A stretch of 64,000 nucleotides of DNA from Cylindrobasidium torrendii FP15055 ss-10 (GCA_000934385.1 KN880447.1:62001-126000); one strand, 5' to 3'. Shown: positions 33,536-46,380, numbered from the stretch's first letter. Notes: a model not told the origin generated them from the letters alone. Numbers and translations are program-made.

Positions 33536-35905
33536 ATGGGCATCCAAGGCCTTTTACCCAAACTCAAATCAATTCGAAGGACGCGACATCTCGATGAATA
33601 CAACGGGAAAACAGTCGCCGTCGATGGATATGCGTGGTTACACATGGGCGTGCATACTTGCGCCACTGAGCTCGCACTAGAGAAGCCCACAAACAAGTAG
33701 GTCGCCTCCAGACTCAAACATGAGTATACACAGCTCTAATACTCCGTAGATACGTGGACTATATGATGTCGCGAGTCCGTATTATGCGGCACCATGGCAT
33801 TGTCCCATACATTGTCTTCGATGGCGGGCCACTCCCTGCAAAGAAAGGCACCGAGCTTGAGCGCGAGAAGAAGCGAAAGGAGGCCCTAGAGAAGGCCAAG
33901 AAACTCCACGAGGCGGGCAAACATTCTGAGGCTCGGAAGTCTTTCGCGACGTGTGTGGATGTCAGTCCCCAAATGGCGTACCAGTGCATAAAGGTGTGTG
34001 GTTGTGTATACTGAAAAGCCAACGCTCAACCAAACTCTAGGCACTTAAGGCTCAAGGTGTACAATATGTTGTTGCCCCATACGAAGCAGACGCGCAACTA
34101 GCATATCTAGAGCGCACTGGCGCTGTTGATGCGATCCTGACAATTGACTCTGACTTGCTCGTATTTGGCGGCAAAGACGTGCTCTACGACCTCGACGTCC
34201 ATAGCCGCACCGTAAACTCGTATCGCCGCGCCGAGTTTGGTGCTGTGCGCGCTGACGGTATCATTCTCGCAGGCTGGTCCGACGCCCAATTTCGCACCTG
34301 GGCCATCATGAGTGGTTGTGACTACCTACCGAACATTCCAGGCGTCGCCATCAAAGGCGCATACAATGCTTTGCGCGAACACAAAACCGTGGAGAACGTT
34401 GTGCGCAACTTCAGGCTGAATGGACGCCAGGTTCCTCGCGACTACTTGGCCAAATTCAACCTCGCCGAGAAGTGCTTCCTCCACCAACGCGTATATGACC
34501 CGGATATGGAATGCCTCGTCCACTTCTCTCCTGTCGACTCCGCAGAATGGAATGAGACCTTGGACCTCCATGTTGGACCGTGAGTCCCGCGTTTGTGCTG
34601 TGTTTCCTTGCTGACACATTCCACAGACCCCTTGAAGCGGACATCGCGAAGGGTATCGCAGAGGGAGATATATGTCCCATCACGCTTCTACCTATGAAGG
34701 ATATCAACCCCGGATTTAATCCCCAAGGCGCCCTTGTATTTGTCAAGGACAAAGGCAAAGCGAAAGCAAAGGATCCAGGGCCTGTGGGCATACTGAGTTT
34801 TTTCGGGCCTAAAGCTATAATCCCACCTCGAACCAAATCGCCGACAAAGAAGACTACTTTGCGGCCATCTTCAACGTCGGCTCAAAAGACGCAGATTGCT
34901 GCGACTGGAAAGTCCAGCGGGAAACGAACACTTTCAGAGGCTATGGACGAAGGCCTACGCATAAAGAAGCAGCGGGCCAGTGTGCCGGGACCTTCAAAGT
35001 ACTTTTCCTTGCCATGTTCGCCGTCCCGTGGCCGAACATCCCTTCCTACACCTGGTCCCTCACAAATAGTGGATGAGAAAGAGAATTTGGACCCAGACGA
35101 TCCTGAATCTGATGATTCATTGAGAGCGGTGGGGGATGTCGACGCGGAGATGGAACTGGAGATCGATGAGGTGTTGCTCACCCAGGCGCATGTCGTGGAC
35201 CAGGAGGATGGCTATATATCGCCCGCCGAATCCCAAGGCCTTGACTCTGATGTTTTATCATCACCCTGCCGCCCATCATATAGGTCACAGCTGGATGTAC
35301 TGGCGACACCAGGACCATCTGCGAGCAAACGAACACAAATAGACATGGACGATGTCCTCTCGAGTCCGGGCGTAGCGTCTCCGAGTCGGCCACATTCATT
35401 CCAAAGCATACGCCTCTCATCCTCACAGTCGTCCTCACAAGGTGCCCCTCCAGCTTTGGACCTCAGCAAGATACTTGGGGTGTCGAAGGATGATGATGAG
35501 ATTGACGAGGCCAGCAGCGCTGCCGGGGACGACGACAACGATGTTCCGGCACCCACCCAAGCTCAGCCTTGCGAGGAGGAGGACGATGTTGATATCGATT
35601 TCAAGAGGAGACAGGCTATTGTGTCGGAGGGATGGCTTAAACAATATGGATTCAAAGGCAGAGAAGGAGCAACAAGGGACATGATGTTGCGGAGAAGTGA
35701 TACAAATGTTACGCCAGTGGGAAGGCATCGACCACGGGCACTACATACACCGCTCAGCGCCCCGGCGGCGGGGTCTCGCAAGAGTCTGGTGTTCAATGTA
35801 GACTCGATCAAGAGGAAGGGGTCACCACTGATCCAAGGCCGTGACGGGGGTGGGAAGGATAATGGGAAAACAGGGTTGGAGAGATTTAGGTATCAGGCTC
35901 TCTGA
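33536..35905 (+). CDS. EXO1: Exonuclease 1 (Rad2/XPG family 5'-3' exonuclease)
   Basis: Acts in DNA end resection, mismatch repair and meiotic recombination in the nucleus. The N-domain has MGIQGLLPKLKSI, catalytic aspartates in AVDGYAWLH and IVFDGGPLPAK, and the I-domain motifs YVVAPYEADAQLAYLE, ILTIDSDLLVFGGK, and the helix-two-turn-helix SGCDYLPNIPGVAIKGAY. LDLHVGP joins PLEADIAKGIAEGDI across the 34580-34627 intron. The C-terminal half, about 400 residues, is disordered and Ser/Pro/Asp-rich. It includes KGKAKAKDPGP followed by GILSFFGPK, which fits the hydrophobic half of a PCNA-binding box without the leading glutamine. The last 50 residues (RRSDTNVTPVG and beyond) are basic. About 740 residues in four exons. 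Confidence 0.96.
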
Positions 35906-36276
35906 GTCGACCGCTTGTGAATCGTATCACGTCGTCGCATTGCTTTCTTGAATCTTGCAACTTACAAACTTTACTACACTCGCATATATACATGATAGAG
36001 CAATTATTCGTATGTACATAGGATATGGTTTAGGAACGACAATAATTTCGAGAACGAGCACGACAAGAATTAAATTCCCACTTGACAAACGTGGCTGGCG
36101 CTACATATGCGTATGCAGTAGACCAGACGAATAGCGATCAGCGATGGGCAAAATCTCCATTCTCATGGCGGCAATTTTGCCTCTTCGACGATAGGTCCCT
36201 GTGATTTGGACTCCAAGCTCCAAGACTTATGTGGGACACAGAAATACTTTATGCTAATATGAACGGGCAGACTAGA
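35906..36276. other. Spacer between convergent EXO1 and uL3m
   Basis: 371 bases of AT-richer 3' flanking DNA. Nothing else seen. Confidence 0.6.
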
Positions 36277-37377
36277 TTACTCGCGAGGAATAAATGGACT
36301 CCTGCGGTTCGCAGGCGATTCGATAACAGTAGGCAATGCCTTCGCCATTTCGCTCGTACCCGCTGGGAAAGGCAGATCCGCGATGCCCGTCGGTAACACC
36401 TTTTCGTAGAAACCTTTGTTTTGGTTATGCTGCGCGCGGAAAACCATCTTCTTCTTCGAGTCGCGTACCATCACGTGAGCGTCGTCCACTCCAGGCAAAG
36501 CACCCTTCACGAAGACAAGATTGAGCTTGGTGTCGATGCGAAGCACAGGAAGATTCTGGATGGTGACGCGTTCGTTTCCCAGACGTCCAGCCATTTTCTT
36601 TCCAGGGAAAATGCGACCGGGATCCTGTAGGCATGTGAGCAAAATGCAGCATAAGAGTGACATCCTGACACACCTGATGTTGACCAGTTGAACCAGAGGA
36701 CCTATGGGCTTTGGAAACACCGTGACTTGCGCGGAGACCCTTGAAGCCCCAACGCTTCATTCCACCAGCGAAACCTTTGCCAATACTACAGCCTTTCAGC
36801 TGGGGGGGTTGAATAACAGGTGGGATACTCACGTGTAGCCAATCACATCGACAAATTGTCCGGGCACGAAGTGCACCGCCGAAATAGTGGTTCCTGCAGC
36901 TGGTCAGTATTTGAAGCGACGGGACAAAGCGACGCACCAAGTGGGACATGAGCGTCCGGAGTCACCGGGAACTCTTTCACAATGGATTTGGCACCCACCC
37001 CAGCCTTGCGGAAATGGCCCATCATTTGGTTTGTCGTCGTCTTAGCTGGTTTGTCTGACGAGGCGACCTGCACGGCGTGATATTCTGTACCGTTTCCTCG
37101 CGGGGTAACGATATTTGCAGTCACTTGGCAATTGTCCACCTTGTATTCATGAATATGGGCTCTGGGATATATTGCATATGTCGCGTACCTGTAGCACTGT
37201 AACGGGTATACGCGCGCCTTGGTCATTCCAGAGCGCGGTCATTCCGCGTTTCCTCGCAATTACGCCCGTCCGAATCGAATGCGGTGTCCATTTACTGGCA
37301 ACTTCCGCGGCTGGTTCCGCTTTTGCGAGGGCGGTCGCCGTCGTGTGCAAGCGTCGCAGCGTCCGGCCGAGCATCAT
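36277..37377 (-). CDS. MRPL9: Mitochondrial ribosomal protein uL3m
   Basis: Large-subunit protein of the mitochondrial ribosome, bacterial L3 type. The N-terminus ([20 protein letters not shown]) is a typical presequence. Motifs in order: [65 protein letters not shown], the L3 hallmark [15 protein letters not shown] with [17 protein letters not shown], and [21 protein letters not shown]. It ends RSPFIPRE. Four or five introns. The start is chosen at the tandem MM at 37377-37372, since upstream codons lack a presequence and approach the start of the next gene. It diverges from the RRN6-like gene with 82 bases between starts. Confidence 0.95.
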
Positions 37378-37459
37378 CGAAGGGAGAAGGAAGAATGAAG
37401 TTAAGGCTGCAGAGGTCCGATCAAAATTCTGCTTGATCTTACGCCACCACCTAAATGGC
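37378..37459. promoter_or_regulatory. Bidirectional promoter region uL3m/RRN6-like
   Basis: 82 bases separate the two start codons, the shortest divergent spacer in the window. No TATA box is visible. Confidence 0.55.
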
Positions 37460-40400
37460 ATGGCCCAATTCTGGCCTACCTCCCGTGCCCCTGGGCAAGG
37501 AAAGGCAGAAAAATGGGACAACAAAATTGGATTCGGATTTCCTCTGCTCTCCCATGGATTAGTGGAAGCGGCATCGTTGGAGGAGCGGCAGGGTCAATTC
37601 GAATGGACACTCCTTAAGGATCACGGTATGTAATTGAAGAGCAATGCATGGCCGCATCCCTTATCAGTGCTAAGGAATTCATACGTTTCGAATGAACAGC
37701 TACAACAAAGTGTTTCATTCGACCCACCAACCCACCGTAAGACCACAGCTCACCCATATCGCGCATCAGGCTGAACAAGGTGTGCGTGCACAACTCCCAC
37801 GAACGCCAAATCTTCCTTGAAGCCTGACTTGGTGTAGGCCAACTTCTTACGCAAACACTTCCCTGATGTCGATGTGACCAGCGAGCTCATGCGAGAGGAA
37901 ATAGAGCGTGATGCAGCGATCCTCACAGAGTTAAACAATTTCGACCCCCTCAAAGGGAATCTCATCGGCTGTGTTGACAACCACTATCTCGCCTTTCCCA
38001 TGGGGGAAACAGGGTCCGACCTCAGTATGAATTTCTATCACCATTATCTATAGCTGACGTTATGTGCAGACCTTTCATCGTTGGAAAATGGTGTTTTCAG
38101 AGCTAATGCCACTCCTGCAATATCATTTCAAACACCCATCACGCATGTAGTGCCATCTTGTTCCTCCATGCTGGCGGTTCGAACCTATGGAAATACTTCT
38201 ATCCTAAGAGTTCGCCCCAGTGATGAATTCCACAATGAAGTCGATAGTATCGCGTCAATTACCCCGCATACCATGGGAGGCCGCCCTCTGGCAGATATCA
38301 AAATACCATCCAGCTCAATAACGTATGCCGTTAACGATGCTGGACTCGTATACTTATACGATATCGAGTCATCACAAGCTAGTGTGTGCGTATTTTGCAC
38401 GAATGGGCTTTAGTCAACTCACTTTCCACTAGGGTGTATGAGGCCTTGGCTTCTACCGGGTCAAATAGCTTCTGGCGTCTTGCTAACGCGTCGACGGAAA
38501 CATCTTGTCTGTTAGCATCAAGCAAAATACTCAAATCATTGGACTATAGGGTTTGGGACCATTAGACTTGCTCCGTTCACATAGACTAATTTATCATGAG
38601 CACAGGCTTCACATCAATCTTCGACAATACTCAAAATCCCAGAAGACAACGGCTTCATCACTTCGATTGAACCCCAAGATGGCTCTCTCGTTCGCCTATG
38701 CACGACCGAACATTTGCTGTGGCTTGACACCCGTTTTCCTATGCAGCCTCTTCTAGGTGCGGCTCACAATCGACGCGGTGATAGGACCCTGGTCTCACAG
38801 ACCATTCAACTCACATACGGTATTTCGACTGTTCTATCGCCCACTCACTGCGCTGATCAATGATATGTAGACACCCTTACATTTTTGACATCTCTTAAGA
38901 ATGGCTTTGTCAACGTCTACGACATATCCAGAGCCTCTGAAAATGACAAACTCCACGCGAACCATGATACTAGTTCCTTGACTAGCCCAAGCAATGTAGT
39001 GGGCGCTGTACGCGGGAAGACCTTCGTAACCCACGCTGACTTACGCGAAGACATGTTGGGCATACTACAGCTTAACGAGGATGGTGCGGTATACCACGCA
39101 AAATATACCCTAGAAAGCGCCCAGTCCCAGTCAGATGGAATTGCTATGGACATGACCCCGGGAGCTGATTGGGACGACGCTGTCGGTGAGCTGTATGAGT
39201 CGAAGAGGCAAGGTGTCAAGACACTGGCTGAGCGCGAGTTCGTCGAAGAGGACATCTCGATGCTATACAACCGTATGCCTTCCGTTGAGGATATGGTGCC
39301 CTTGCTCACGCACTGTGAAGTTATTTGCGAGAACATACAAGCGCGAGACACACCCAGGATCCCCGCCACACTCGCGGAGGTTGCCAAGGCTGCGTCTGTG
39401 AAATCTACTTGCGGTGATGCCCCCGAGCACATTTTGACGATGTGGGTTCGAGCCATTTTCCCGGAAAACAAATCGCTTACCACTCCTAGGTATGATGCTC
39501 TTCATCGCGCCCATCCTACGACCAAATCGCCCTCTCGATCTAGCTGGCTGACGCAGTCAGTTATGAATTCGATGCGAGGCGCAGAAGCGCTCCGGCAACA
39601 GCATATCACAACCAGAGACCTCAGCACTGGTGCCCGGCACTGGGATCTCGTTGACATTCTTGCCCGCTTTGACCCGTCTATTACACGTGATGGAGATGCA
39701 ATAGGTATAGCGGAGGGCTACGAATTCGATGATTCACAGACGAAAGAGTGGAACCAACGAGCTCGTCAATTACTTTTCGCCGATATAATCATGGCTTCTT
39801 CAATTTCGTCGCCGCATCATTCCGCCAGTCCTCGACCCGCGAACCTCAACCTAGAAACAATGACAGAGGCATTGAGCATTGCCCCCGATCCACCGGAGGT
39901 AGAGTTCAGTCATTTGCGTCCTGATGCCAACTTCCGCATGCCCAGCTGGAAATGTGTATCAGAACAACGAGAGCATGAAGAGGACGAAGAGGACGAAACT
40001 GTGGTCAACACCGACAGTATCACGCGCGACGACGACCTCGAGGGCAAGGGTGCGAGTAAACTGAAGTTGCGTCGAGGGATCCGACTATTGCTGGATGAAT
40101 GGACAGTCGGAACAAGCCCTGAAGACTATACTTTCTTAAACCCATATCAAGACGCGCCATCATCATCACCGACTACCACCTTACACCACGGCAAATCAAA
40201 AAATAGCAATACAGCTCAGAGCCGGTCGCTTCCAAGCAAACGCCCCCCGGCTATTGTACCGCTCGTTCAACGAGCACCTCCGGCCCTCCGAAGTACTCAG
40301 CCATTTAGCAGCCAGCAGTCAGAACCGAGCTCAACGCGCGCGAACGATTTTCGGGGAGGTTCTCAGGTCTCCGCACTCGCTACAAGCACGCAAATCATGC

Positions 40401-40471
40401 CTGGACCTTACGGAGGACGCCCGTCAGCCGTCAAGAAGAAGCCAGCACGGAAGCGTCTTGGGGGATTTTGA
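37460..40471 (+). CDS. RRN6/TAF1C-like RNA polymerase I initiation factor
   Basis: Probably the RRN6 subunit of the Pol I core factor that binds rDNA promoters. The first exon runs [20 protein letters not shown] to LLKDHG, then several introns lead to [20 protein letters not shown]40-like region follows (for example [25 protein letters not shown], and [16 protein letters not shown]). After a helical region (residues with [17 protein letters not shown]) comes a long acidic, Ser-rich part. The C-terminus is the most telling: [18 protein letters not shown], then [12 protein letters not shown], matching the SQ-x-xPGxFGGRP...KKK-RxGGF end of RRN6 proteins. About 850 residues. Exon borders between 38400 and 38880 are uncertain. 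The family call rests mainly on the ends and overall layout. Confidence 0.75.
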
Positions 40472-42065
40472 AGCTTCTGCGTTGAGCAATGGCACGTAAC
40501 GAAGGCGCGTTGAGGGAAGAGCTTGGGTGGAGTACATCCAAGGGAGGGTGTCTTCCAGGGATAGGCTGAAGTTGCGAGATGACCTGTTGCGAAAATGATT
40601 GGATCCCTCTGTGTTTTAGTCGTGTGTGATAAGTCTGTTAATTGCGGTCATAATATCCATGGTGCATAGATTTGTATGCCTCTTTTTGCAACATTTTTAC
40701 CACTATTATGTATGTCCGTAGTCAAGCCTTCCTGTAGCCTCAAGCTGAGCAGTCCAAATGCACAATTTTTATGCTCTGTAGATATCTGCAGAACGCTTCG
40801 ATCTCCCGTATCGCGCGATTACCAACTCTAGACCCCGGCAGCGATATTCATGGAGAAGCTTGACAATGCGCTGCCGATTGCTGCATCCAAATGAGGAAGG
40901 ATGTTACTAACCCGCTTATTCACCTTGCTTTGAGAAACTTGAATGTTCACAAACGAAGCCACGGATTTAAGACTCCGCGGGATATGTCTGCCTAAGGTTC
41001 TACCATAAGCGCGTACCTGCTTGATTTTGTAGTTTTCCTAAGCGCCACCAATAAAGTAAGACTCGGAAGTCGGCCCGAAGTACGCCGTATCTATCAATTG
41101 TATACGTACTCTCTCCTCCCTCTCATCTCACCTACTCTATGGTCTTCAATGACCCAATTACAATGACTTCCCGCTGGCAAAATTTTAGATGTACAAGGTC
41201 ACGCCACTTCATTCGTGCTACAATTCGGCCGCGTACGGCCTGCGGAGTGGGATAGAGTACGACTGCGCAGGAGCTTTGGTGTCAATGCTGAATGTGCGTT
41301 CTCGTTGTCATGCTCAGATTCCTCATATATGAGCTAAACAAGTCGATTGTTGATTTCCTTTTTGAAACAGCGTTCTATCAAGCTACCACTGTGGTTGTTG
41401 CGTGCCTTCGTCAAAGTGACGCCTGAATCAACGGCCTGATCTTTCGCTAACACCACGTAGCTTATCAGAACAGCTTCATTGCGGCATTTCTCTCTCCCTG
41501 CATGATCATAGACCCTATGGAAGGCAACTTGCGTGCCCCTGCCCCATAAAACGAAAAGACAATATCTAAGTATAAAGGACTACAAAAGCCTCGTGGATAT
41601 TGTGTCTTACAGCCGCCATGGCGCAGAAAATCCTCAATCTGATGTTTCGGCTGGTCGTTCCTTTCTTTGTTAATGAGTACTAAGCGCTGCAGGGAATATT
41701 AGTGCCGACCGGTGACCGCTAGAACGTGTGAGTTTAAACGCAGGGTGCGGCTGCACCCAAAGGTTCCATCTCCCGTGGACCACCCGCACAGGACTCGAGT
41801 TCGTAGTACGAACGCACAGACGCCGTACGTAAGTGTACTTGTTGAATGCAGACCATGGAATCGTCCCGCCCCGCAAAGAAATCCCTTTCTCAGTGTTCTT
41901 GGTCCCTGTTCCGTACGGAGAACTAAATCGCCTCGCGACTGACAATGCCATCTATCGATACACGCTGCAACAACGTGTGCGGCGTTATCGACCGGAGGTC
42001 GAGGACTACAAAGTGGTCATCTTCGTCATCTTCTTTGCACTTACCACCACCCACTTCTTTCCAAG
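40472..42065. other. Gene-poor interval, about 1.6 kb
   Basis: No gene recognised. Composition is AT-richer than neighbours. Short open frames (for example around 41712-41942) have no protein-like pattern. I saw no terminal repeats, tRNA or transposon sequence. The right part is the likely promoter of the next gene. Confidence 0.45.
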
Positions 42066-43666
42066 ATGATGATCGCTCCCAGCAGTATTAGCCGCTCGGC
42101 CAGCCCCGCCTTATATTCACCCTACGGTCGCGCTGGCTCGGACACTTTGCCCTATGTCAAGTCGTTACCGAGCCCAGGTCTCTCTGACATCCACATCGAA
42201 CGGGGTCCACGAACACCTCGACAGAGACGATCTCTTGCTGCCGCGCCGCTTGCACCACTCGGATACGAGCAGGAGGTCGAGTATCGTCAGCATGTATCCA
42301 GCCTACTTGCAGCAAAGAATGCAGTGTTCTCGGTATCTGGTAGAATCCCACTTGATCCATCGCAGCTCGTACTGTTCTTCCGGACGAAGGTGTGTGTACA
42401 GTATGCTCACCGTCGACGTCTATCCTGACCAGATTCGTAGAGCGGTATCACTCATTCATTGGACTTTCCGATCGATGTCGATTACAACTCGCCGCCAGCA
42501 CTCGACGTGCTCATCGCATCGTGTCGGCCGCATCAAACAAATGACTCGGAGACTTACGATGACAAGGAGTCGCTGTTTTACCCACCCAATCTTCCCTTGA
42601 CAACCTCGCTCGAAATTGCCAACCATCCGATCCTACAAGCGGTCCAAAATGCGTTATTCCCAAACCTTCCTGATGCGCACTACCTCATCGCAGCCCGCGA
42701 CCGGTTGGAGGTCGTTGTCTGCGGAGGACGCATGGGTACTCAACCACGCATGAATGATGGACGAGTCGCGACCATTAGCGTCACACTGCCAGGTGTGTAC
42801 ATATTTTGTTTAGCCATTATCATCTTTGCATCGTTTACTGACATACCCGAGTTCGCTACCGCGGCGGTGCTTTGGTTATTCGCAGCGATAACGTCGGCGT
42901 AGAGGAGAAAGCATACGGCCGTGGTGGCAAGACTGGGGACATGGAATGGACAGCTTTCCTCGCTGACTGCGACTACGAAATTGAGACAGTCGAAAAGGGG
43001 TGTCGCTTATCTGTGCAGTACGGGGTTTACCTCAAGACGTTCGGAACAGGAGCAGTGGGCTCGATATCCGAGCCGCTCATCAACCCGAGCGATACCATCC
43101 TCGACCTCCTCTCGCCCGTGTTGAACATGTCCAGAGGGCGGAATATCGCTTTCTATCTCCAACATGAATATGGCGTTAACCCTGCCGAGGTCCTCGCCGA
43201 ATCGCTCGTCCCCATGGTATGTACTCGTATCACAACCTCCGTTGGTACTCATGCGCTTGTACAGCTCAAGGGAGCCGACTCAGTCATTTACCACGCGCTC
43301 AAACTGTTCAAACTTCAGCCTATACTGCGCTGGACAGCAGGAGGATACATCTGGCAGCCTGAAGAGACCGTTGAAGCCCTCACCGAAGATAGGACCATGC
43401 CCATTGCGCCAATGGCCACACCAATGATGGGCAACATTTATTCGCCCATGCGCGCGCCCATCAGCATGCCTGCTGAGCCCGTCGACGAGGTCACGACTAT
43501 TCGTCAGCGCATTGAGGCCAGCGGCGCGATCCCACTCACCGAAGCGGACATCACTGTCCTAGCTGATGGAGTGAGCACGCCCGCAAAGGAGCGCGTCCCC
43601 TTTGTCTCTGGCCCGCAGCTCGAAAAGCTCTGCATCAATGCACTCATTGTCTTTTACGTGGCCTAA
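42066..43666 (+). CDS. 2OG-Fe(II) oxygenase-fold protein, probably non-catalytic
   Basis: Four or five exons, about 475 residues. The start is MMIAPSSISRS, with a disordered Arg/Pro-rich N-terminus. The fold is recognised by VATISVTLPVRYRGGALVIRS spliced across 42791-42852, and EWTAFLADCDYEIETVEKGCRLSVQYGVYL. These correspond to the strands LVVxLPxxHxGGxLVVRH and AFYSDCEHEVLPVTSGHRVTLTYNLY of fungal 2OG oxygenases. Where the metal-binding H-x-D should lie, the sequence reads GGRMGTQPRMNDG; the distal His of CEHEV is a Tyr (CDYEI). The 2OG-binding Arg position is kept (GCRLSV). I infer a binding or structural role. The C-terminal 150 residues include a helix SEKLCINALIVF-like end. Confidence 0.75.
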
Positions 43667-44004
43667 ACTGCTAGTGAACCTGTATGATATCTTGCTTTAT
43701 GGAATTGGAATGGCCCTTATGTCGATTATGAACACTAGTATGCAAATTGTACATTACTCTACCATCTAACACCTGTTTCAATCTCAATTCCCGCATTTTT
43801 TGACGGCTACCGGCTCCGTACAAAGATTGTTAGTCGTGCAGAAGACAACTTGTCAGTTAGCCCGCGACAAGGGCTATTCACGCTCAAACTCAGCTGCCAA
43901 TCATTCCTGCATCGTCAAAGTTACACATGCATTAATCAGTAAGTGCTACAATCCTGTTATAAAAATATAAGAAGCCTTTCATAGGTATCTTATCATCATT
44001 AAAT
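43667..44004. other. Spacer between convergent genes, 338 bases
   Basis: 3' flanks of the oxygenase-fold gene and the transporter gene. Nothing else seen. Confidence 0.6.
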
Positions 44005-46003
44005 CTACGCTGGCGAGTCGGCCTTCTCCGACTCTACCAAAGTCGCAGCGTTAGCCAGCCGACCTTCTTTCGCCGCCTTCTTCATCGCTTTCTTCGTTTG
44101 CGTGAGCCGCTTGCTCTCACGAATACCAAACCCGTTCTTAAACACCATCTTGACTTCCTCGAGGGATAACCCAGCGGTCTCCGGGAAGCAGAATATCACG
44201 AATATCCAGCCGAGAAGACATAAGCCTGCGTAGAAGCCAAACGCGCCAGAAGGCGTAATTTTATCCATCAGAGAAAGATAGGTTGAGTTGATGAGTAGGT
44301 TGGCGGCCCAGTTCGTTGCAGTGGCGAGCGATGTGCCCATTCCGCGCACTGAGGTTGTTAGCCAGGCTTGCAGTGAAGATGAGTGTGAAGCTTACCTTCG
44401 AGACTGAAAAGCTCTCCTTGTTGCCAGGGCACATTTCCAAGGCCAGTTGCATAAGAAGCGACATAGAAAATCATCGAGAATAGCACGAGGCCAGACCAAG
44501 AGCTGGGATAGTTGGAATTTTCGATGAGAGCGCCATGGGTCTTCCTGGTAAGGACTATGGCATTTTTAGCATAAGATTCATCATGCGAGTTGACAACGAC
44601 TCACAATGGAAAGAGATACTCGCGAGAACGAGGCCAAATATCATTCCGGGTGAGCTGAACAACATGATTCGTCGGCGACCGATCTTGTCAATCCACTTCA
44701 ACGCGATGAGGGTGAAGATAAAGTTGGTGCCAGACACAATCAGACCGACGGCGGTAGGCTGGTCAAATCCTATAGTGGCGAACAAAGTCGCAGAATAATA
44801 CATGAGAGTATTGAAACCGCAGAGTTGTTGGAAGGCCTGCAGTCCACAAGCGACGACTAGGACATGTGGTTAGTAGAGCTATGCAAGTCATTGAGATGTA
44901 ACGTACTGAGAGCGCGTCGGTTGAATGGGTCAGATATCATGGACCTAAACCGTTGGAAGAAGGTCGTCGTGTGGGCAAGGTGAATACTATGGTGCACTGC
45001 AGCCTCGAGGACTTTGACCTTGAGAGCAACATCCTCTGGCTTGGCGTAAGGGTATATTTTACCCACGATATCCCTCGCAGCCTGGTCCTTTCCTTGCATG
45101 AGGAGGTAGCGCGCTAGTGCGGGGTGAGCAAGACAAAAGACTGCAAGGAAATGTGCATACGACTCTCGGGTAGAAAGAATAAGGTAATGAGCTGAATGCC
45201 AGCGGGTACCGCACCCAAACCAACCATCCATCTCCATCCACCATCCATTTGGGTAAACCCCGCACCGATGGCATAGGCAATAACCTGGCCAAGAGTGATG
45301 GCCACTACGTCGACGACGACCATGCGACCGCGTAAACGCGTGGGGGAAAGTTCTTGAATGTACATTGGTGCCAGACAAGACGCTAGTCCGACTCCAATAC
45401 CCAGAAGGAAGCGTCCGCCAATCTGAATGGGGTAGGTTCATATGGAAGCATAGGTCACGAGGAGAAAGCCATACCATGGGCCAGACATCGTGACATACCG
45501 CCTGTGCTACGGCTCCACCGATGAAAACGATATCAGAGAACAGGAGGATGGGTTTGCGGCCAGCCAAGTCGGAGAGCGCGCCCCCGGCCAGGCCTCCCAG
45601 AAGAGCACCCAGAGTGGTGGCCGAGGTGATCAATTCCTGGATGGCATAGCTAGTCAGAGACGGATACATTGGAATGAAGAGAAAGCACACTTTCTGGCCG
45701 TTGGTTAGAATCTTTCCCCCGAGGTCCGTCTTTATGGATACCAAAGCACCAGAAATGACACCCGTGTCGTATCCTGATGTATCGTTAGCAAGTCAGGAAA
45801 GCTGCAGGGAAGTACCACACACCAAAGAGTAGCCCAGATACCGCGGCGGTGAATACCAAACTCCACACGAACCAGGAGGTTCTTTCTTCGCCCTCTACAA
45901 CTACCGCAAGTTCGTTGAGTTCGCCCGAGTTAATGTCCCGTTCGAGAGCCTCTATGGTGTCCGTCGAGGTATCGTGCTTCTCGCTCGTTGGTGTGGATGC
46001 CAT
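44005..46003 (-). CDS. Major facilitator sugar/inositol transporter
   Basis: Twelve-helix proton-coupled transporter, probably in the plasma membrane. The cytosolic N-terminus is acidic. Motifs: [17 protein letters not shown] joined to [53 protein letters not shown], and [15 protein letters not shown] is joined to PRYLLMQGK by an intron at about 45167-45120. Later come [47 protein letters not shown], and [24 protein letters not shown] and the N-terminal GIGVGLAS are close to myo-inositol transporters (ITR type) rather than hexose carriers, which is an inference. About 560 residues, seven introns. Two uncharacterised splice points lie near 45480-45440 and 44890-44840. Confidence 0.9.
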
Positions 46004-46380
46004 GATTGGGGAGCTTGCCGTGGCAGGGATGGTGGTACGACGGAAAGCGGCTCACAGGGGAGGCTGATCGAATCGCATGTGCTTTAACGAAATAATCAGC
46101 CAGGCTAATATACTCGGCGCACGCGATCGCTTGCTTCGATAGTCCAGCATGTTTATTGGCAGATGCCTTTGTCATATGGCAAGCTCAACTGACCTTTTAG
46201 TACGAGTCGCGCTCCTTCTCACGTCTACACCCGCATCGCCAAACACCGACGGCCCGGCGAAGGGCACGACTAATCTCCCAAAATCATCATCCACAAAGTA
46301 TTCATGTCAATCTCTGGGTGAGGCATAATATTATCAAACGCCAATCCAGCAATAGCAACAGGGCGTCGTCTACAGTAGTC
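46004..46380. other. Spacer upstream of the transporter gene, 377 bases
   Basis: Promoter interval of the transporter and 3' flank of the carrier gene. No motif I can support. Confidence 0.5.
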
